Part shown: piece by piece, positions 11,954 through 23,550 of the stretch
Numbering within the stretch: the first letter of the stretch is position 1
Layout of the letters: each line of letters opens with the position of its first letter
Assembly (NCBI GenBank): GCA_949358305.1
Contig: OX442317.1
Span: 5,460,186 to 5,524,185 of the forward strand
Reading direction: 5' to 3'
From: Strigamia acuminata
Taxonomy: Eukaryota > Arthropoda > Chilopoda > Geophilomorpha > Linotaeniidae
Length of the DNA stretch: 64,000 nucleotides
Position numbers and translations under genes: made by a program
The notes under the pieces: generated by a model
Database searches by the model: none
Told to the model about the DNA's origin: nothing
The model's input: the letters and a program-made list of their open reading frames with translations, nothing else

Positions 11954-12716
11954 TTTAAATTTAATTTGAATTTAATTCTTTCCTACCTGAGTTAAACCCA
12001 TATGCACTTGGTTTCCAAAGCCCTCGATGTCGTCACTGGTGCTCACAGCCTCAATTAACGTGGCTTCGGGTAGTGCACTCAAATTGTGCCTATTCCTTAC
12101 GGGATTTAGATGTTCAAACGCGTGCATGCTAAAATCCAGCGGTAATAAACGGGTACAGTTCGGCCGTTCCAAGCGCCCCCTGGGAAAATGTTCATCCACG
12201 TGCAGATCATCACTATTGATCCCCCTGTTATCCGTGAGCACGGTGGTGCTCACGTACAAATCGAACTCGGTGAGAGGTTTTCCGGCGTCCAAACACGCAC
12301 GTTCGGTGCTGTAGACTTTGTGCTCCAGATTCACCTCCTTGTCTTCGTTTTGATCGATGTTGTTTTTGTGTTCCATTAATTCTTTTTTTAATTTCTCCAC
12401 TAATGTCGACCTCTCTTCTTGCTGCAGGAAGGCGACTAAGTCGTAGGGCCGGCGCAGTTGGAACACCGAATCCACCTGAAAGTTAAACAAGTTTATTTAA
12501 TTTTTCAAACTTGTGTTTTTTTTTTTTTTATTATTATTTGCTGCGATTTGTTTTTGATTTTTCGTTTAATTTTAGAGCGCTGTGACTTGCCTGCCCTTGT
12601 ATTCGTCCGTCTTCGGTAACGAGCCAATGTGTTGAAGACTGACACGGGTTTAATAAATAAAATAAAAATATAATATCAACACACATCGCTGATGCGTGTT
12701 TTCCATAGGCCGCCAT
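8292..12716 (-). CDS. TTC17: Tetratricopeptide repeat protein 17 homologue
   Basis: Full-length TTC17 orthologue, 1,013 aa in 13 exons (5' to 3'): 12591-12716, 11987-12475, 11810-11919, 11602-11749, 11393-11532, 10984-11344, 10700-10926, 10402-10627, 10101-10325, 9801-10026, 9590-9722, 8482-8986, 8292-8417. The frame closes through all junctions. Human TTC17 is about 1,140 aa and is implicated in actin polymerisation and ciliogenesis. The N-terminus has a hydrophobic signal-like segment (DIIFLFYLLNPCQS), then the conserved THWLVTEDG. TPR helices recur, for example DVALINLANILHRAQ, DVPLVNMASLM and DVPLISLANILHRSRLF, and there is a coiled segment LRHYQQRHELWLRQQEKL. The first intron uses a GC donor (CAG|GCAAGT). 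The GTTCGT donor after 10700 is weak but frame-consistent. AATAAA is at 8261-8256. Confidence 0.93.
9130..9530. repeat. ~23-bp minisatellite in TTC17 intron 12
   Basis: About 17 copies of a unit containing CACCTAAAAATATGCAATTT, with variants such as CCATTAAAAATATGC. It lies inside the intron between exons 9590-9722 and 8482-8986. Confidence 0.9.
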
Positions 12717-13007
12717 TTTGTTTAAACCAGAGTGAAGCCACCGCACTCTATAGGCGCAGATTCGTACAATTAACGATGTATTTTTACGAACCGCATAATT
12801 TGTAAAGGTTATTAAATTTTTTGGGAAATTAGAAATAAATAAATAAATAAATAAATAAAATTGAATTTAGTAGAGAGAAAAAAAAAGAGATTGGGCAATA
12901 TAAAGAGAATGACGTTATTGGTAGACTTTGTATAGCAGCTGACTAAATAGCGCTGATTTGGTGGCTCGTTTTATGTAAGACGAAGTAGTTTTAATATTAA
13001 CGTCATT

Positions 13008-13039
13008 CTGTTTTGGGTCAACAGTGTTTGAACGAACAG
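13008..13039 (+). promoter_or_regulatory. Iron-responsive-element-like hairpin, ferritin 1 5' UTR
   Basis: The CAGTGT apical loop (13022-13027) is flanked by TCAA/TTGA and, lower down, by CTGTT (13008-13012) pairing with AACAG (13035-13039). It lies about 50 nt before the ferritin ATG, as expected for an IRE bound by IRP1 to block translation when iron is low. The position normally held by a bulged C is G (13016), and the fifth upper-stem pair is G-A, so it is non-canonical. Confidence 0.75.
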
Positions 13040-13087
13040 GGTGAAATATCCGAAATTATTGAACGCCAACTTTGAAAAACTTCGAAA

Positions 13088-13726
13088 ATGAGCCAAGTAC
13101 GACAAAATTATCACACGGATTCGGAAGCCGCCGTCAACAAGCAAATTAACATGGAATTGTACGGAAGTTACGTCTATTTATCCATGGTAAGAACTAAGAA
13201 CCGTTTTAAAAATCATTTACAAAATAATTAAAACGTGATTTTATTTTCCAGGCTTATCATTTCGACCGCGACGATATCGCACTAAAAGGTTTCTTCGCTT
13301 TTTTTCGCGAAAAATCGGACGAATGTCGGGAATTCGCCGAAAAACTGATGAAATTCCAAAACGAACGTGGCGGTCGCGTCGTTTTACAAGATATTACTAA
13401 ACCGACGAACTCAGACTGGGGAACCGGAGAAATCACCATGACCGCTGCTTTGGAACTGGAGAAGACACTGAACCAAACCCACTTTGATTTGCACGACGTT
13501 GCGAGCAAACACAACGACGCTCAAGTAAAACGATCAAACAGACATTCAAACAAACAATAATAATAATACTCGGTTTAATTTTTAGATGTGCGATTGGATC
13601 GAAGGCACTTTCTTGACCAAACGTGTGGAGAACATCAAGAAATTAGCAGATCACGTGACCAACTTAAAACGCGTTAAAGAAGGCCTAGGAGAGTTCGTGT
13701 TCGATAAGGAAACTCTAGGAGATTAA
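13088..13726 (+). CDS. Ferritin subunit 1, degenerate ferroxidase centre
   Basis: Cytosolic ferritin subunit, 170 aa, three exons: 13088-13186, 13252-13524, 13586-13726, all phase 0. It starts [19 protein letters not shown] with no signal peptide, so unlike typical secreted insect ferritins it should stay in the cytosol. The four-helix fold is evident ([33 protein letters not shown]). Relative to human H ferritin the catalytic Glu62 is Cys (residue 58 here), His65 is Phe (61) and Gln141 is Arg (137). Glu27, Tyr34 and Glu107 are kept. It is therefore probably a poorly catalytic, L-like subunit that co-assembles with the neighbouring intact subunit; that is inference. An IRE-like hairpin lies in its leader. 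The polyA signal AATAAA is at 13821. It diverges from TTC17, with about 370 bp between the start codons. Confidence 0.93.
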
Positions 13727-13859
13727 TCGAGAGAAACAAAACAAATACTGCCAGTTGTACTTAATGTATTTTCGGATATCGAATTTTTAACGTCATTTTG
13801 TATTCAATGGTGTCGTGAATAATAAAAAAAAATAAAATCGAACAATGAAAAATGATGAG

Positions 13860-14580
13860 TTTTTGTTGATTTATTTGTTACAATGTTATTAGTGGTTTCT
13901 ATGGTTGCTTATATAGAAAGAAACATGGAGATGGAAGTGATTTACCTAATCCGTTATCCGTTTTCGTTTGATTAAGTTTTGTTGTTTAATATGGGGTTTG
14001 GGGAATGGCGTGGAAAATGAAAATATTGTGGCCAATTCTTGGAATCAGTTTGAAAAATTATTATCTTTTGGAGGTGAACATTTTGATTTAAAATGTGAAT
14101 AGTTTTGTGTTCATTTTTCCTTTCTTTTCGTGCAGCAAATTCATCGAGAAAAATGGATCAAATTGGTTCAAATTCAAGGTTCAAAAGCGTACTGTTCGAG
14201 TCCAAAACAACAGGTGATAATGAATCATGAGTGAAAATGATCTCGTGTTACTGTTTCGACAGTTTCAAGTCGGAATTTAACGGTGTAACATTACGAAAGG
14301 TTCATTTTACAATGCATGTGACACAACACTCAAAATCTGCAATATTTATTGAAATCAATTTACGACGTAATTAAAAAAATATAATCTTTAATAATTTCCT
14401 AGCAAAATGACTAAACAAAAACCGATTTTTTGTGTAAACAATTTTTTTTTGCTCTTCGATTGGTTCGATTACCATTTTCTTATCGACTCGTGACTGTTTT
14501 CGGAGGGGGAAGAGTGAGATCCGCTTCCTGTAACAGCGTGCCTACAAATAGGATCGCAGCGACGCCGTTGTATCAAATAG
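13860..14580. other. Ferritin intergenic spacer
   Basis: AT-rich spacer between the ferritin genes, presumably holding the second ferritin promoter and leader. A run of in-frame codons at 14430-14705 overlaps the ferritin 2 leader and has no coding support. Confidence 0.5.
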
Positions 14581-14591
14581 GTTTTGGTTCT

Positions 14592-14625
14592 GTTGCTTTG
14601 GGTCAACAGTGTTTGAACGAGCAGC
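14592..14625 (+). promoter_or_regulatory. Iron-responsive-element-like hairpin, ferritin 2 5' UTR
   Basis: The core is identical to that of ferritin 1: TTGGGTCAACAGTGTTTGA, then ACG, with the loop CAGTGT at 14607-14612. The lower stem differs but still pairs: GTTGCT (14592-14597) with AGCAGC (14620-14625). The lower stems of the two genes have changed on both sides, which supports a real RNA structure. The bulge position (14601) is again G. Confidence 0.75.
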
Positions 14626-14718
14626 GCCAACCAAATCAGCTTAATTATACAATCACCGGGAGAAAATCAACTCTCTTACAATCAATCAATCACATCCCTT
14701 TTTGATTCTTTGATCAAG

Positions 14719-15492
14719 ATGGCATCCAACCAAGTTCGCCAGAATTACCATCCGGAATGCGAGGCTGGAGTGAATAAGCAAATCAACATGGAGTTATACG
14801 CCAGTTATGTCTACCTCAGCATGGTCGGTATCAAACAACTGCGTATAAACACTTAAACCTGAAAATTCCAAACTTTTAATACGTTTTCCAATCATTTTTC
14901 AATCGAATTTGGAATTTTCCTACACAAGTTTATCCAAAACATCGATTTATTGACATATTTTTTTTATTTCTTTAAAAAAAAAAAAAATTATTATTTAGGC
15001 CTACTACTTCGATCGTGACGATGTGGCTCTGCCGGGGTTCTTCAAGTTCTTCAAGAAGTCATCGGACGAGGAGCGCGAACACGCTCAGAAACTGATGAAA
15101 TTCCAGAACGACCGTGGCGGAAGAATCGTGTTGCACAACATCCAGAAGCCGTCGGTCGAGGAATGGGGTTCCTGCACCGATGCGATGAACACGGCGCTGG
15201 AATTGGAGAAAACCGTCAACCAGGCGCTTCTCGACTTGCACAAAATCAGCGAAAAGAATGGCGACGCCAACGTAAGCCCAGAAAAACCAAAAAAAAAAAA
15301 AAATAAGTGAAATTCGTTTTATTTATTTATTTATTTTCTTTTCAGATGATGGACTTCTTGGAAACCCACTATCTTACTGAGCAAGTCGAAGCCATCAAGC
15401 AACTGGGCGATTACGTAACCAACTTGAAACGAGTTGGCACTGGTTTGGGCGAGTACATGTTCGACAAGGAGACACTCCAAGGCGACGAGTAA
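14719..15492 (+). CDS. Ferritin subunit 2, intact H-type ferroxidase centre
   Basis: Cytosolic H-type ferritin, 174 aa, three exons 14719-14823, 14999-15271, 15346-15492. Intron positions match ferritin 1 (both second exons are 273 bp), so the two are tandem duplicates. It oxidises Fe(II) and stores iron in the 24-mer shell. The ferroxidase ligands are present: Glu and Tyr in [17 protein letters not shown] (Glu60/His63 here), Glu in LELEK, and Gln139 in TEQVEAI. There is no signal peptide. The first intron has the uncommon donor ATG|GTCGGT. The IRE-like hairpin in the leader implies translational control by iron. A polyA signal, AATAAA, is at 15842. The codon composition is GC-richer than in ferritin 1, which may indicate high expression. 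Confidence 0.96.
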
Positions 15493-16000
15493 AACACTGA
15501 AACTGAATAAATTTAAAAAAAAAAAAAAAGACCATCGCCTGCGAAATTTTTCCTCTCCATTCCCCAAAATTCCCCATTTTTTTTCTTTTTAATTCCAGCA
15601 ACCAAAATCCTCCGTTGATTCACAAGTCAGTACACAGAGTAGAAAGAAAGTTAAAGTAAAAAAATTATTCAAAATAATGTCGATTTGATTGATAAAGAGC
15701 CATTCCGTTTTTGTTTGTTTGTGTTTTTAAGATGAATAAGCTTTATCAGAAATGGATTAAAAAGAAAAAAAAAAGTTGTTGACGTGAGATTTATTTTTCT
15801 TTCCTTTTTTCGAAGTTAAACTTGTGTATAAAGGCAGTTGCAATAAAAATTGTTGATAACAAAATAACGTGTTTAATTTTATTATTTTTTTTTAAATTTC
15901 ATCAAACAGATCTAAATCACACAATAAAATTATGACCAACATTAAACATGTGTTTTTTTTTTTTTAATTTAGTGAGTTTTTTAGGAAATTATTTTATTTT

Positions 16001-18852
16001 TTATTCCGCTTGGGATTCAAATACAGTTTCCTCTTGTTGCGTGGTTTTAGCCACGGTCGCAGTGATGAGTGGCTCACTTAAATTCAGTTGCTGAAAAACA
16101 AAATGAGAATATTTTTTCATTCGGTTTTTATAACGTAGGCGGCGTAAATGGACGGTTTCACGGGACTGGAAAAGGGTTCTGGTTTTACCTACAAAAATCC
16201 AATTTTTAAAAAAAGAAAAGTTGATTTTTTTTCACTCGAAAAGTTCAATTTTCACCCATTAAATTAAAATTTTCTCAAAAAAAAATCAATTTTTACTCAA
16301 AAAGTTCAATTTTTCACCAAAAATGTTCAATTTTTCGCCAAAAAGTTAAATTTTTCACCAGAAAAAGTTCAAATTTTCACCAAAAAGTTCAATTTTTCAC
16401 CAAAAAGTTCAATTTTACTCCAAAAAGATCAATTTTTCACCAAAAAGATCAATTTTTCACCAAAAAACCCTAAATTTTACTCAAAAAAATCAAATTTTTC
16501 ACTAAAGAGTTTAATTTTTCACGAAAAAGTTCAATTTTTCACCAAAAAGATCAATTTTTCACCAAAAAACCCCAAATTTTACTCAAATAATTCAACTTTT
16601 TCTACATAATTATGAAATTACCTCTTGCAGAGTTACCAAATGGGCGGGATCAGCTACAACAAGAATCTGAGACGACGACGAGTTATCTTGAGATTGCGTT
16701 GTCACTTGCAACGTCATAGCTCCACTAACTTGCCCAGATCCTTGAATCACTAAATTAGTAATCGAATCACTTCCCTCTTCGCTAATCTTGATGCATTGCC
16801 TTTTCGGTAACGATTCCATCAACTCCGTATCTTCTTCTCCTTAAAATCCAAAAAACCAAAAATAAAAAAAATAAAAACCAAAAACCAAACAAAACCAAAC
16901 CTTGCTCGGCAGCATTGATCAAATCGCCCTCATCGACCGCATCCAACACCCCATGACTCGTTCTTTTATGCATAGCAAGAGTGGACGTTTGTCTATAATT
17001 CTTCCCGCAATAATTACAAATATACGGCTTCGAGTGCGTATGCACCACATGATGTTTATACAAACTCGAATACTCCGTAAAACGTTTACCACAACCCTGT
17101 ACAGTACAAACATACGGCTTTTCACCTAAATAAAACCCAAAAAAAAACATTTTAACCACAAATTACCTCCAAACAACCCATCCTAACCGACCCGTGTGAA
17201 TCCTTATATGATTTTTGTAATTAGTAGCACTCGCAAACGACCGTCCACACCCGTCTTCGTTGCACAAATACGGTCTCTCCCCGGTATGAGTGCGAATATG
17301 AACTTTACGGATATTCGAAGTAGTAAACGCACGATCGCACCCCTCGAACGGACACTTAAAAGGACGCTCACCTGCAAAACAAAATTTAAAAAAATAAAAA
17401 ACATTCCAAACAACAAACAAAACCTCACCTGTGTGCGTTCTAACATGCTTTTGTAAATCACCGGACGTTTTAAACGCCTTGTCGCACGTGTCGTCGGGAC
17501 ATTTGTACGGTTTTTCGCCCGTGTGGACGCGGGTGTGGCTTTTCAGGCCGTACCCGGTGGCGAATGCTTTCCCGCAGCCGATGGCGTCGCATTTGAAAGG
17601 CCTGTCACCGGTGTGTGACCGTTCGTGCACTTTGAGGTGATGCTGCGTCGTGTAGAGGCGGCCACAGTTCTCGAACATGCACCTGAATGCCTTTTCGCCC
17701 AATGCCAAAGCGCGCGCACTGCTGATGCGAGTTGGGACGCCGATCGGTTGGATTCGAGACATTTCATCCTTGTCGCCATCCGATCCGAAGTTGTCTAGGC
17801 TGAGTCCGGTGGTGTCGCCGTCGAATAAACCTTCGGCAGAGTGAGCGATGTACGCCGTGGTTCCATCTTCGAGTTGCACCGCTTGTAGTCCTGGGGATTT
17901 AAGTTGGTGTTAGGGTTTTTGTTGTTGTTGAATGGTTTGTTTGTTTGTTGTTACCTTTAGGAGCTGTGTGGATGAAAGCGGTTGTTCCGTCTTCAAGTTG
18001 GACCGCTTGGCCGTCGATGAATTTAGCATTTCCAGACACGTCTGTTAATGGTTTTGTTTATTTTTAATATTTTAATAATGAATAATGAAAAATAAACAAT
18101 TTTCGCAAAAAAATAAACAATTTTTTCGTAAAAAATTCAATTTTTTCGTAAAAAATTCAATTTTTTCGTAAAAAATTCAATTTTTTCGTGAAAAATTCAA
18201 TTTTTTCGTGAAAAATTCAATTTTTTCGTGAAAAATTCAATTTTTTCGTGAAAAATTCAATTTTTTCGTGAAAAATTCAATTTTTTCGTGAAAAATTCAA
18301 TTTTTTCGTGAAAAATTCAATTTTTTCGAAAAAAAATTCGATTTTTCCAAAAAAAAAATCGATTTTTCCAAAAAATTTCCATTTTACCGACAAAAAATTT
18401 CCATTTTTGTCATACAATTTCAAATTTTTTTGGGGATAATGGAATATTGTAACAATCCGGACAATCCCCTCCATTTAAAATCAACCATAACAAATCAATG
18501 AACACTTGCAAGCATTTCGCATTAACCTGCTTTTTCCGTGACAGCCTGCACAAAAGCTGTCGTCCCATCGTCCAACTGTACGGTCTGTCCTTCTTGTATC
18601 AGCGCCGTAGAACCATCGGGCAAAGTAACAGTCGCAACACTCAACGCTCTCGTTCCATTGTGGCCATCCGTCAAACATTTAATATTTGTCGTCGACGATG
18701 AATCATCATTGTCGTCATTTGAACTACTCTGTAAGAAATTAAGACAAAAAAAAAATCAATTTTTATTCCACAATTTCAAAAAAAAAAAATTAAACAACTA
18801 CCGAATGTGTTAAAAGGTATCCAATCACTTGTTCTTTCTGGTTGTTTTCCAT
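16001..18852 (-). CDS. ZNF143: ZNF143/ZNF76 (Staf)-type zinc-finger transcription activator
   Basis: DNA-binding activator of snRNA and many mRNA promoters. 504 aa from eight exons: 18802-18852, 18527-18728, 17955-18041, 17429-17890, 17192-17371, 16901-17125, 16622-16839, 16001-16090. The N-terminus has three copies of the family's activation repeat ([36 protein letters not shown]). Seven tandem C2H2 fingers follow, the family number, joined by TGEKP/TGERP linkers. A short C-terminal domain follows. A non-coding first exon ends at about 19151 (GGGAAG|GTGAGT) and splices to the acceptor just 5' of the ATG. The donor after 17192 is the unusual GTCGGT. Introns 2 and 7 carry 20-bp minisatellites. 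ZNF143 and ZNF76 are one gene in most invertebrates, so the symbol denotes the family. Confidence 0.93.
16225..16600. repeat. 20-bp minisatellite in ZNF143-like intron 7
   Basis: About 17 imperfect copies of a 20-bp unit of the form AAAAAGTTCAATTTTTCACC, drifting to AGATCAATTTTT variants. It lies wholly within the intron 16091-16621. Confidence 0.9.
18105..18400. repeat. 20-bp minisatellite in ZNF143-like intron 2
   Basis: At least ten near-perfect copies of a 20-bp unit AAAAATTCAATTTTTTCGTG, decaying at the 18,340-18,400 side. The core TTCAATTTT is shared with the arrays at 16.2-16.6 kb and 45.6-46.1 kb. Confidence 0.92.
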
Positions 18853-19299
18853 TTTTCTGATTCACTAAAAAGATGTGAAAATATTTGTAGTTTAGCGTGC
18901 TAGTTTTGATTATTTTTCCCATGGATTCTTTTCTCTTGTTGATACGCATTTCTCCTAGCCTCGTTTCTGCCATGTTGGATTTTTAATTTAGAAGGAAAAC
19001 GACCGAGCGAAGAGGAATCGGTGGAATAATTTTTAAAGTGGCAAGCGGAATCGTAAATAGAAAGTCAGCTGTGGGCCACGATCCGAAGACGAGAAGAGAT
19101 GCACAAGAGAATGTTGGGAAAAGCAAATGAACGCCGGGAAAACGACTCACCTTCCCTCGCCCACCATGCACAGCGAAAGAAAAATGGCGACTTGAAGGGT
19201 GGCGGCGGTACGAAAACACGGGATGACTTTTTTTAAACGAAATGTAATTACCGAAGGAAAGTTGCGCTTTTGGATATTTCGCTTTCTTTTTCAATCTTA

Positions 19300-20146
19300 T
19301 ATTTTCGGAGACGTTTTTAGTTGTGACAGAAATAAAACTATAATTTTTTAATTTTTTTATCCGGCTTTTATTTACGTAAAACGGTCGTTTACACGTCGTC
19401 CAATCACGGTCGTCATCATCGATTAGTCGTCCAATGAAATAAAGAGGCGCCTAATTCAAACTAAAATATAAATAAAACAACCGAAAAAAGTGCAACAATT
19501 TATTTATTTCAAATTATTATTTAGTGGTTTATAAATTCAAAAACAATAATACAAAAATATTCAAAAAAACGAGAAAAAAAAAACAATATATATTTATAGC
19601 ACATTAATTCTTTTTGGTCCACATTATAAGCACAAAAAATATGTTTACAAATTCTCGGGAGATCCTAAACACTTCGTATATCGATATTTGTACAGTATTA
19701 ACATCAAAAATATTTTCTTTTTCCTTTATCTAACACTATATCTAAATTTAATTCCATTTCTTCTACCCTGAGACAAAAATTCTTCCACCCTGAGACAAAA
19801 CTCCCCAATTTCTCCACCATCACATCTGGAGCGCTTTAAGCGCGGTATACAACAGTTTTCTTTATTAAATCTACATTTGGGAACTCATTTGTGTAAGGAA
19901 AAACATTAAAATTCACTAAATATTTTTTTTTTGCTTGCAAAATGTGTGTAACAAGTTGATTTGTTAAAGAAAAATCATCAAACAAGAAAATTATTAATTA
20001 TATCACATCAAAACTACTGTTTACATTCAGATTTCCGAACGTTGAAATATAACGACAAACTTATATGGACATATTTTATTATTTCGAAAAGTTTTGGTCA
20101 AAATTACGATATCACGTGATTGAGCTTTTTCTTAACTTTTCAGTTT
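19300..20146. other. SLC6 3' UTR and intergenic DNA
   Basis: AT-rich, without coding support. It holds the 3' UTR of the minus-strand SLC6 gene and the upstream region of the ZNF143-like gene, whose non-coding exon lies at about 19,151-19,230. A partial 27-bp duplication is visible near 19,765-19,800 (CCTGAGACAAAA twice). Confidence 0.6.
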
Positions 20147-23100
20147 TTAAATTGCAGTTTCGTGTGTGTAGTTTAAATCAGTGAACGACGGATTATCCAA
20201 ACTGGATCTTCTATGTCTTTCAAGTCGATTGCAATCCATCGTTAGGCCTACATCGACCACACTATTTTCCTGCACAACAACTTGAGTTTCGGCCGGAGAT
20301 TTCGCTGCTCGCATGCCCCATTCCGGGCGTGGTTTCAAGCAAATTCTCAATTTCTGTACGCAAACAAATCAAATAAATCACAATCAAACAACCAAACACT
20401 AAAATATCACCTCAATTAATGTGCCTGGCGAGCCCGAAGTGAGAGTTTTAAACTTATGTCCGGCTATAACGAAAATCGCAACGACCGGCGCCGCTGCAAA
20501 AATCCATCCGACCGCATTGGCCCACGCGGGATACTTATAATTGCCTAGAGTTGCCGGCGAATACTCCACCAAATTGAAGATGAGAATAAACTAATCGAGA
20601 AATCAACGTAAAACACATTTAACAGACAAAATGGCGGCAACCCTTACGAGCAACGTAGCTGGAGTTAAAAACTTCCACATGAGAATCCAAAAGATGTGCC
20701 ACCGACGCGACTGTGCTCCAATCATTTCCTCAATGTTCTGAAGAAACCTTTCAGCTCCTACACAACGAATTATAAACCCAACTGACCCTACATTTGCTTC
20801 AAACTTACCGTAGACCCAGGCAACCACGACGCATTCACTGACAGCGATGAACAGCACTGACCAATTGGCGGCGTATTTGTCCATTAGTTGAAGCCAGTAC
20901 ATTCCAGCCTAGAAATAAACCACTCTTACTCACATTCCACAACAAACAATGATATATTCACGTTGGTGGTAAAGATGAGACCGCCGAAGTAACCAACGAT
21001 GCTTGTCAAAAGCACGACCCACGTTTTCCATTCGCGGAGGAAAGGAAAGCGGTCGAGAATCGCTGTCGTCACCGTTTCCATGAGCGCGAATTGCGAATCG
21101 AGACCCAGGGTGAGTAACATGACGAAGAAGAGACAGGACCACAGAGATGAAACCGGAAGACGAGCCACGATCTCGGGATATACAATAAATGCCAGACCGG
21201 CGCCTTGGTCGACGACTTTGCCAACTTCGACGTGCAATTCATTCGCCAAGTAACCAATGACTGAAAATATGACGAAACCGGCGAAGAAACTTGTAGTCAC
21301 GTTGCTTACAGCAACTATGAGCGCATCTCTGGACACAAAGAATATAATGTTAACAATCGATTCAATTTTTTCGTGAAAATGTTCTTACTGGTAACAATTA
21401 TTATTGAATTTGTTGTACGATGCCAGAGTTATGAGTCCGCCCCATGCTGGACTGAGAGCGAAGAAAATCTGTAGTGCAGCATCGCCCCACACTTGAGCCG
21501 ATAAAAGTCTACTCCAATCAGGAGTTAGGTAGAAAAGGATGCCGTTAGCAGCACCGGGAAGAGTGACACCACGAAAGAACAATATGATGAGAACCACGTA
21601 TGGAAATAACGCCGTAAAATACACGACCTAAAGACGGAAAAAAAATGAAAAAATGTAATTCCTGGCAATTTTTCGTGTTTGTTTCTTTCGTACTCACTTT
21701 ACCAGACGACTGTACGCCTTTACTAAGACATAGAAACACTATAAGCCACGCTAGCAATAAGCACAACGCCAATTGCCACTTGATATGTCCGGTTTCGTCA
21801 ATTCCTGAGCTCATTCCTAGCACATGATTGCTAAATGAAATGAAATATTGAAATTATTGACAAAATATTGACGAATTTACGCATTTTTATACATAAAGTA
21901 CTCCTCAGCTGGAGGTTTTCTTTCCGATTTTTGAGCCGTTTCTGTCAAATTTGATTCTTGCAGAGTGGATATGTTGAAACAATTGTTTTTCCAATAAATG
22001 CCACCAGTTTCGGAGCACTCGTCAGCCTTTTCGTACGAATAACAAGCTGGTTAAACAAAAAACACAAAAAAAATTACCAATACAAAAATTCCCTCTCATG
22101 AAATAAACTCACCGGAAGTGCTCCATTCAGGTTCACAATTACCCCAAGGAACATCCCAAGCCCAAGAAGCACTCATGTAGAAAATGGTCCAAGCGATAAT
22201 CATATTATAATACAACATAACAACGGAAGAAACCATCACCATACCGCACCCGAGACCATGAAACAACGGACAGAATTTATCGTAAATGGCTATGGGGCCC
22301 AAACTGGCGTATTGTCCGATCGCTAATTCCATAAACATCAAAGGAAAACCAGCCAAAATCAACATGATAACGAAGGGAATAAGGAAAGCTCCTGCGAAAT
22401 AGATCAATAATCAATAGAGCGAGCCGTCCAGAAGCATTAGTATTACTTTCTTACCGCCTCCATTATTATAACACAGATAGGGAAAGCGCCAGACATTCCC
22501 TAAACCGACCGAATAACCCAACAACGACAACAGAAAATCGAAGCGGCCGCCCCAGTTTTCTCTCTGCGGCAAATCGTCGTCGGACACACGGCTGTCTTCG
22601 GGTGACAGGGGCACCTTGCTGCTCGTTCGACTGAATTGCTCATCACTCTGCAACGTAAGGAATGTCTAGTTAATCAGAAATCGATCTTACCGAGCGCCAT
22701 AACAACGAAATGCGAACTGCACTTTGAACAGATGAAGCAGATGGCGTAACCGAAGTCGGTCCTGAAGTCTGTCCTGTGTGATATCGCTTGAAAGACGTGT
22801 GTTTGCATCAATGTTTCTCATACTATTTACAAAATACACCCGGGGATTTACACACGAGCCTTATTCGTGACGTCAAACGAACGTCATCAATATTTAAGCG
22901 CTGTGTGGGGGTTCAAAGCCAACTTTTAGGCGGTCAATTTGAGAATTGCATCGGACGAATCGATTTATTTTTATTCCCGATTGATTTGATGGAATGGAAA
23001 AGGTCGCGAGTGATTTATCGATCTCGGGTTACGTCATGCACAGTCTCCACAGCACACGTGGTGACGTAACAAGTTGTTTTATTGATCAATGTTCTTACCA

Positions 23101-23280
23101 ACTGTTTGAATCGCTGCAATCTTTTATTTGCAGGTGTCGGCGTCGTTGCCGGCCCGTGACGTGCGCTATCAATTGGGAAATGAATCTGGACGCTTTGGAT
23201 GATGATTTGATGGATTAATCTCATTGGAGTCTCGGTTTTTTCGCTGATTTTTTCTTTTACGCACCTGTTGATTTCGGCAT
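20147..23280 (-). CDS. SLC6 family Na+/Cl--dependent neurotransmitter/amino-acid transporter
   Basis: Twelve-exon SLC6 symporter, 690 aa: 23265-23280, 22691-22773, 22455-22647, 22113-22391, 21881-22046, 21698-21830, 21389-21627, 20962-21328, 20809-20908, 20648-20757, 20411-20590, 20147-20353. The frame closes throughout. It has the TM1 signature [18 protein letters not shown] (sodium and substrate site), an extracellular loop 2 with Cys residues and N-glycosylation sites (NIST, NLT), the TM6 block [20 protein letters not shown], and DALIVAVSN...[10 protein letters not shown]. About twelve membrane spans are expected, with cytoplasmic ends. TM1 and TM6 wording is closest to my memory of the glycine-transporter branch, but substrate cannot be assigned. 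The first exon (MPKST) is only 16 bp and its acceptor partner lacks a good pyrimidine tract, so the extreme N-terminus is the weakest part of the model. Confidence 0.9.
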
Positions 23281-23550
23281 CTTGCGAATCACATCATTTT
23301 CTCGCGTCTACGCATGCGCGGTGTTGCTAGGGAAACCCATCACGACGTAACCAATGGGTTCGTTTTCTATTTGTGGCAAGAAGATTTAAACGTAGAACGT
23401 ATTAATCAATCCATAATCGAAAGCTATCGATTTATTTTGATAGTTTTTACACATGAATTAAATTCAAGTTTAGAAATAAACATTTTGTTTACAGTTAAAA
23501 TAAATAAAATTATATGTTTAGAAATTATATCATTGTTGTCTTCTTGTTGT

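Noticed and set aside
14430-14705. 91-codon plus-strand ORF before ferritin 2
   Set aside because: It runs through the IRE-like leader and ends just before the ferritin ATG; composition and homology are absent.
18983-19294. 103-codon minus-strand ORF upstream of the ZNF143-like gene
   Set aside because: It overlaps the non-coding first exon and promoter, and the in-frame donor GTGAGT and 5' UTR acceptor better explain the region.
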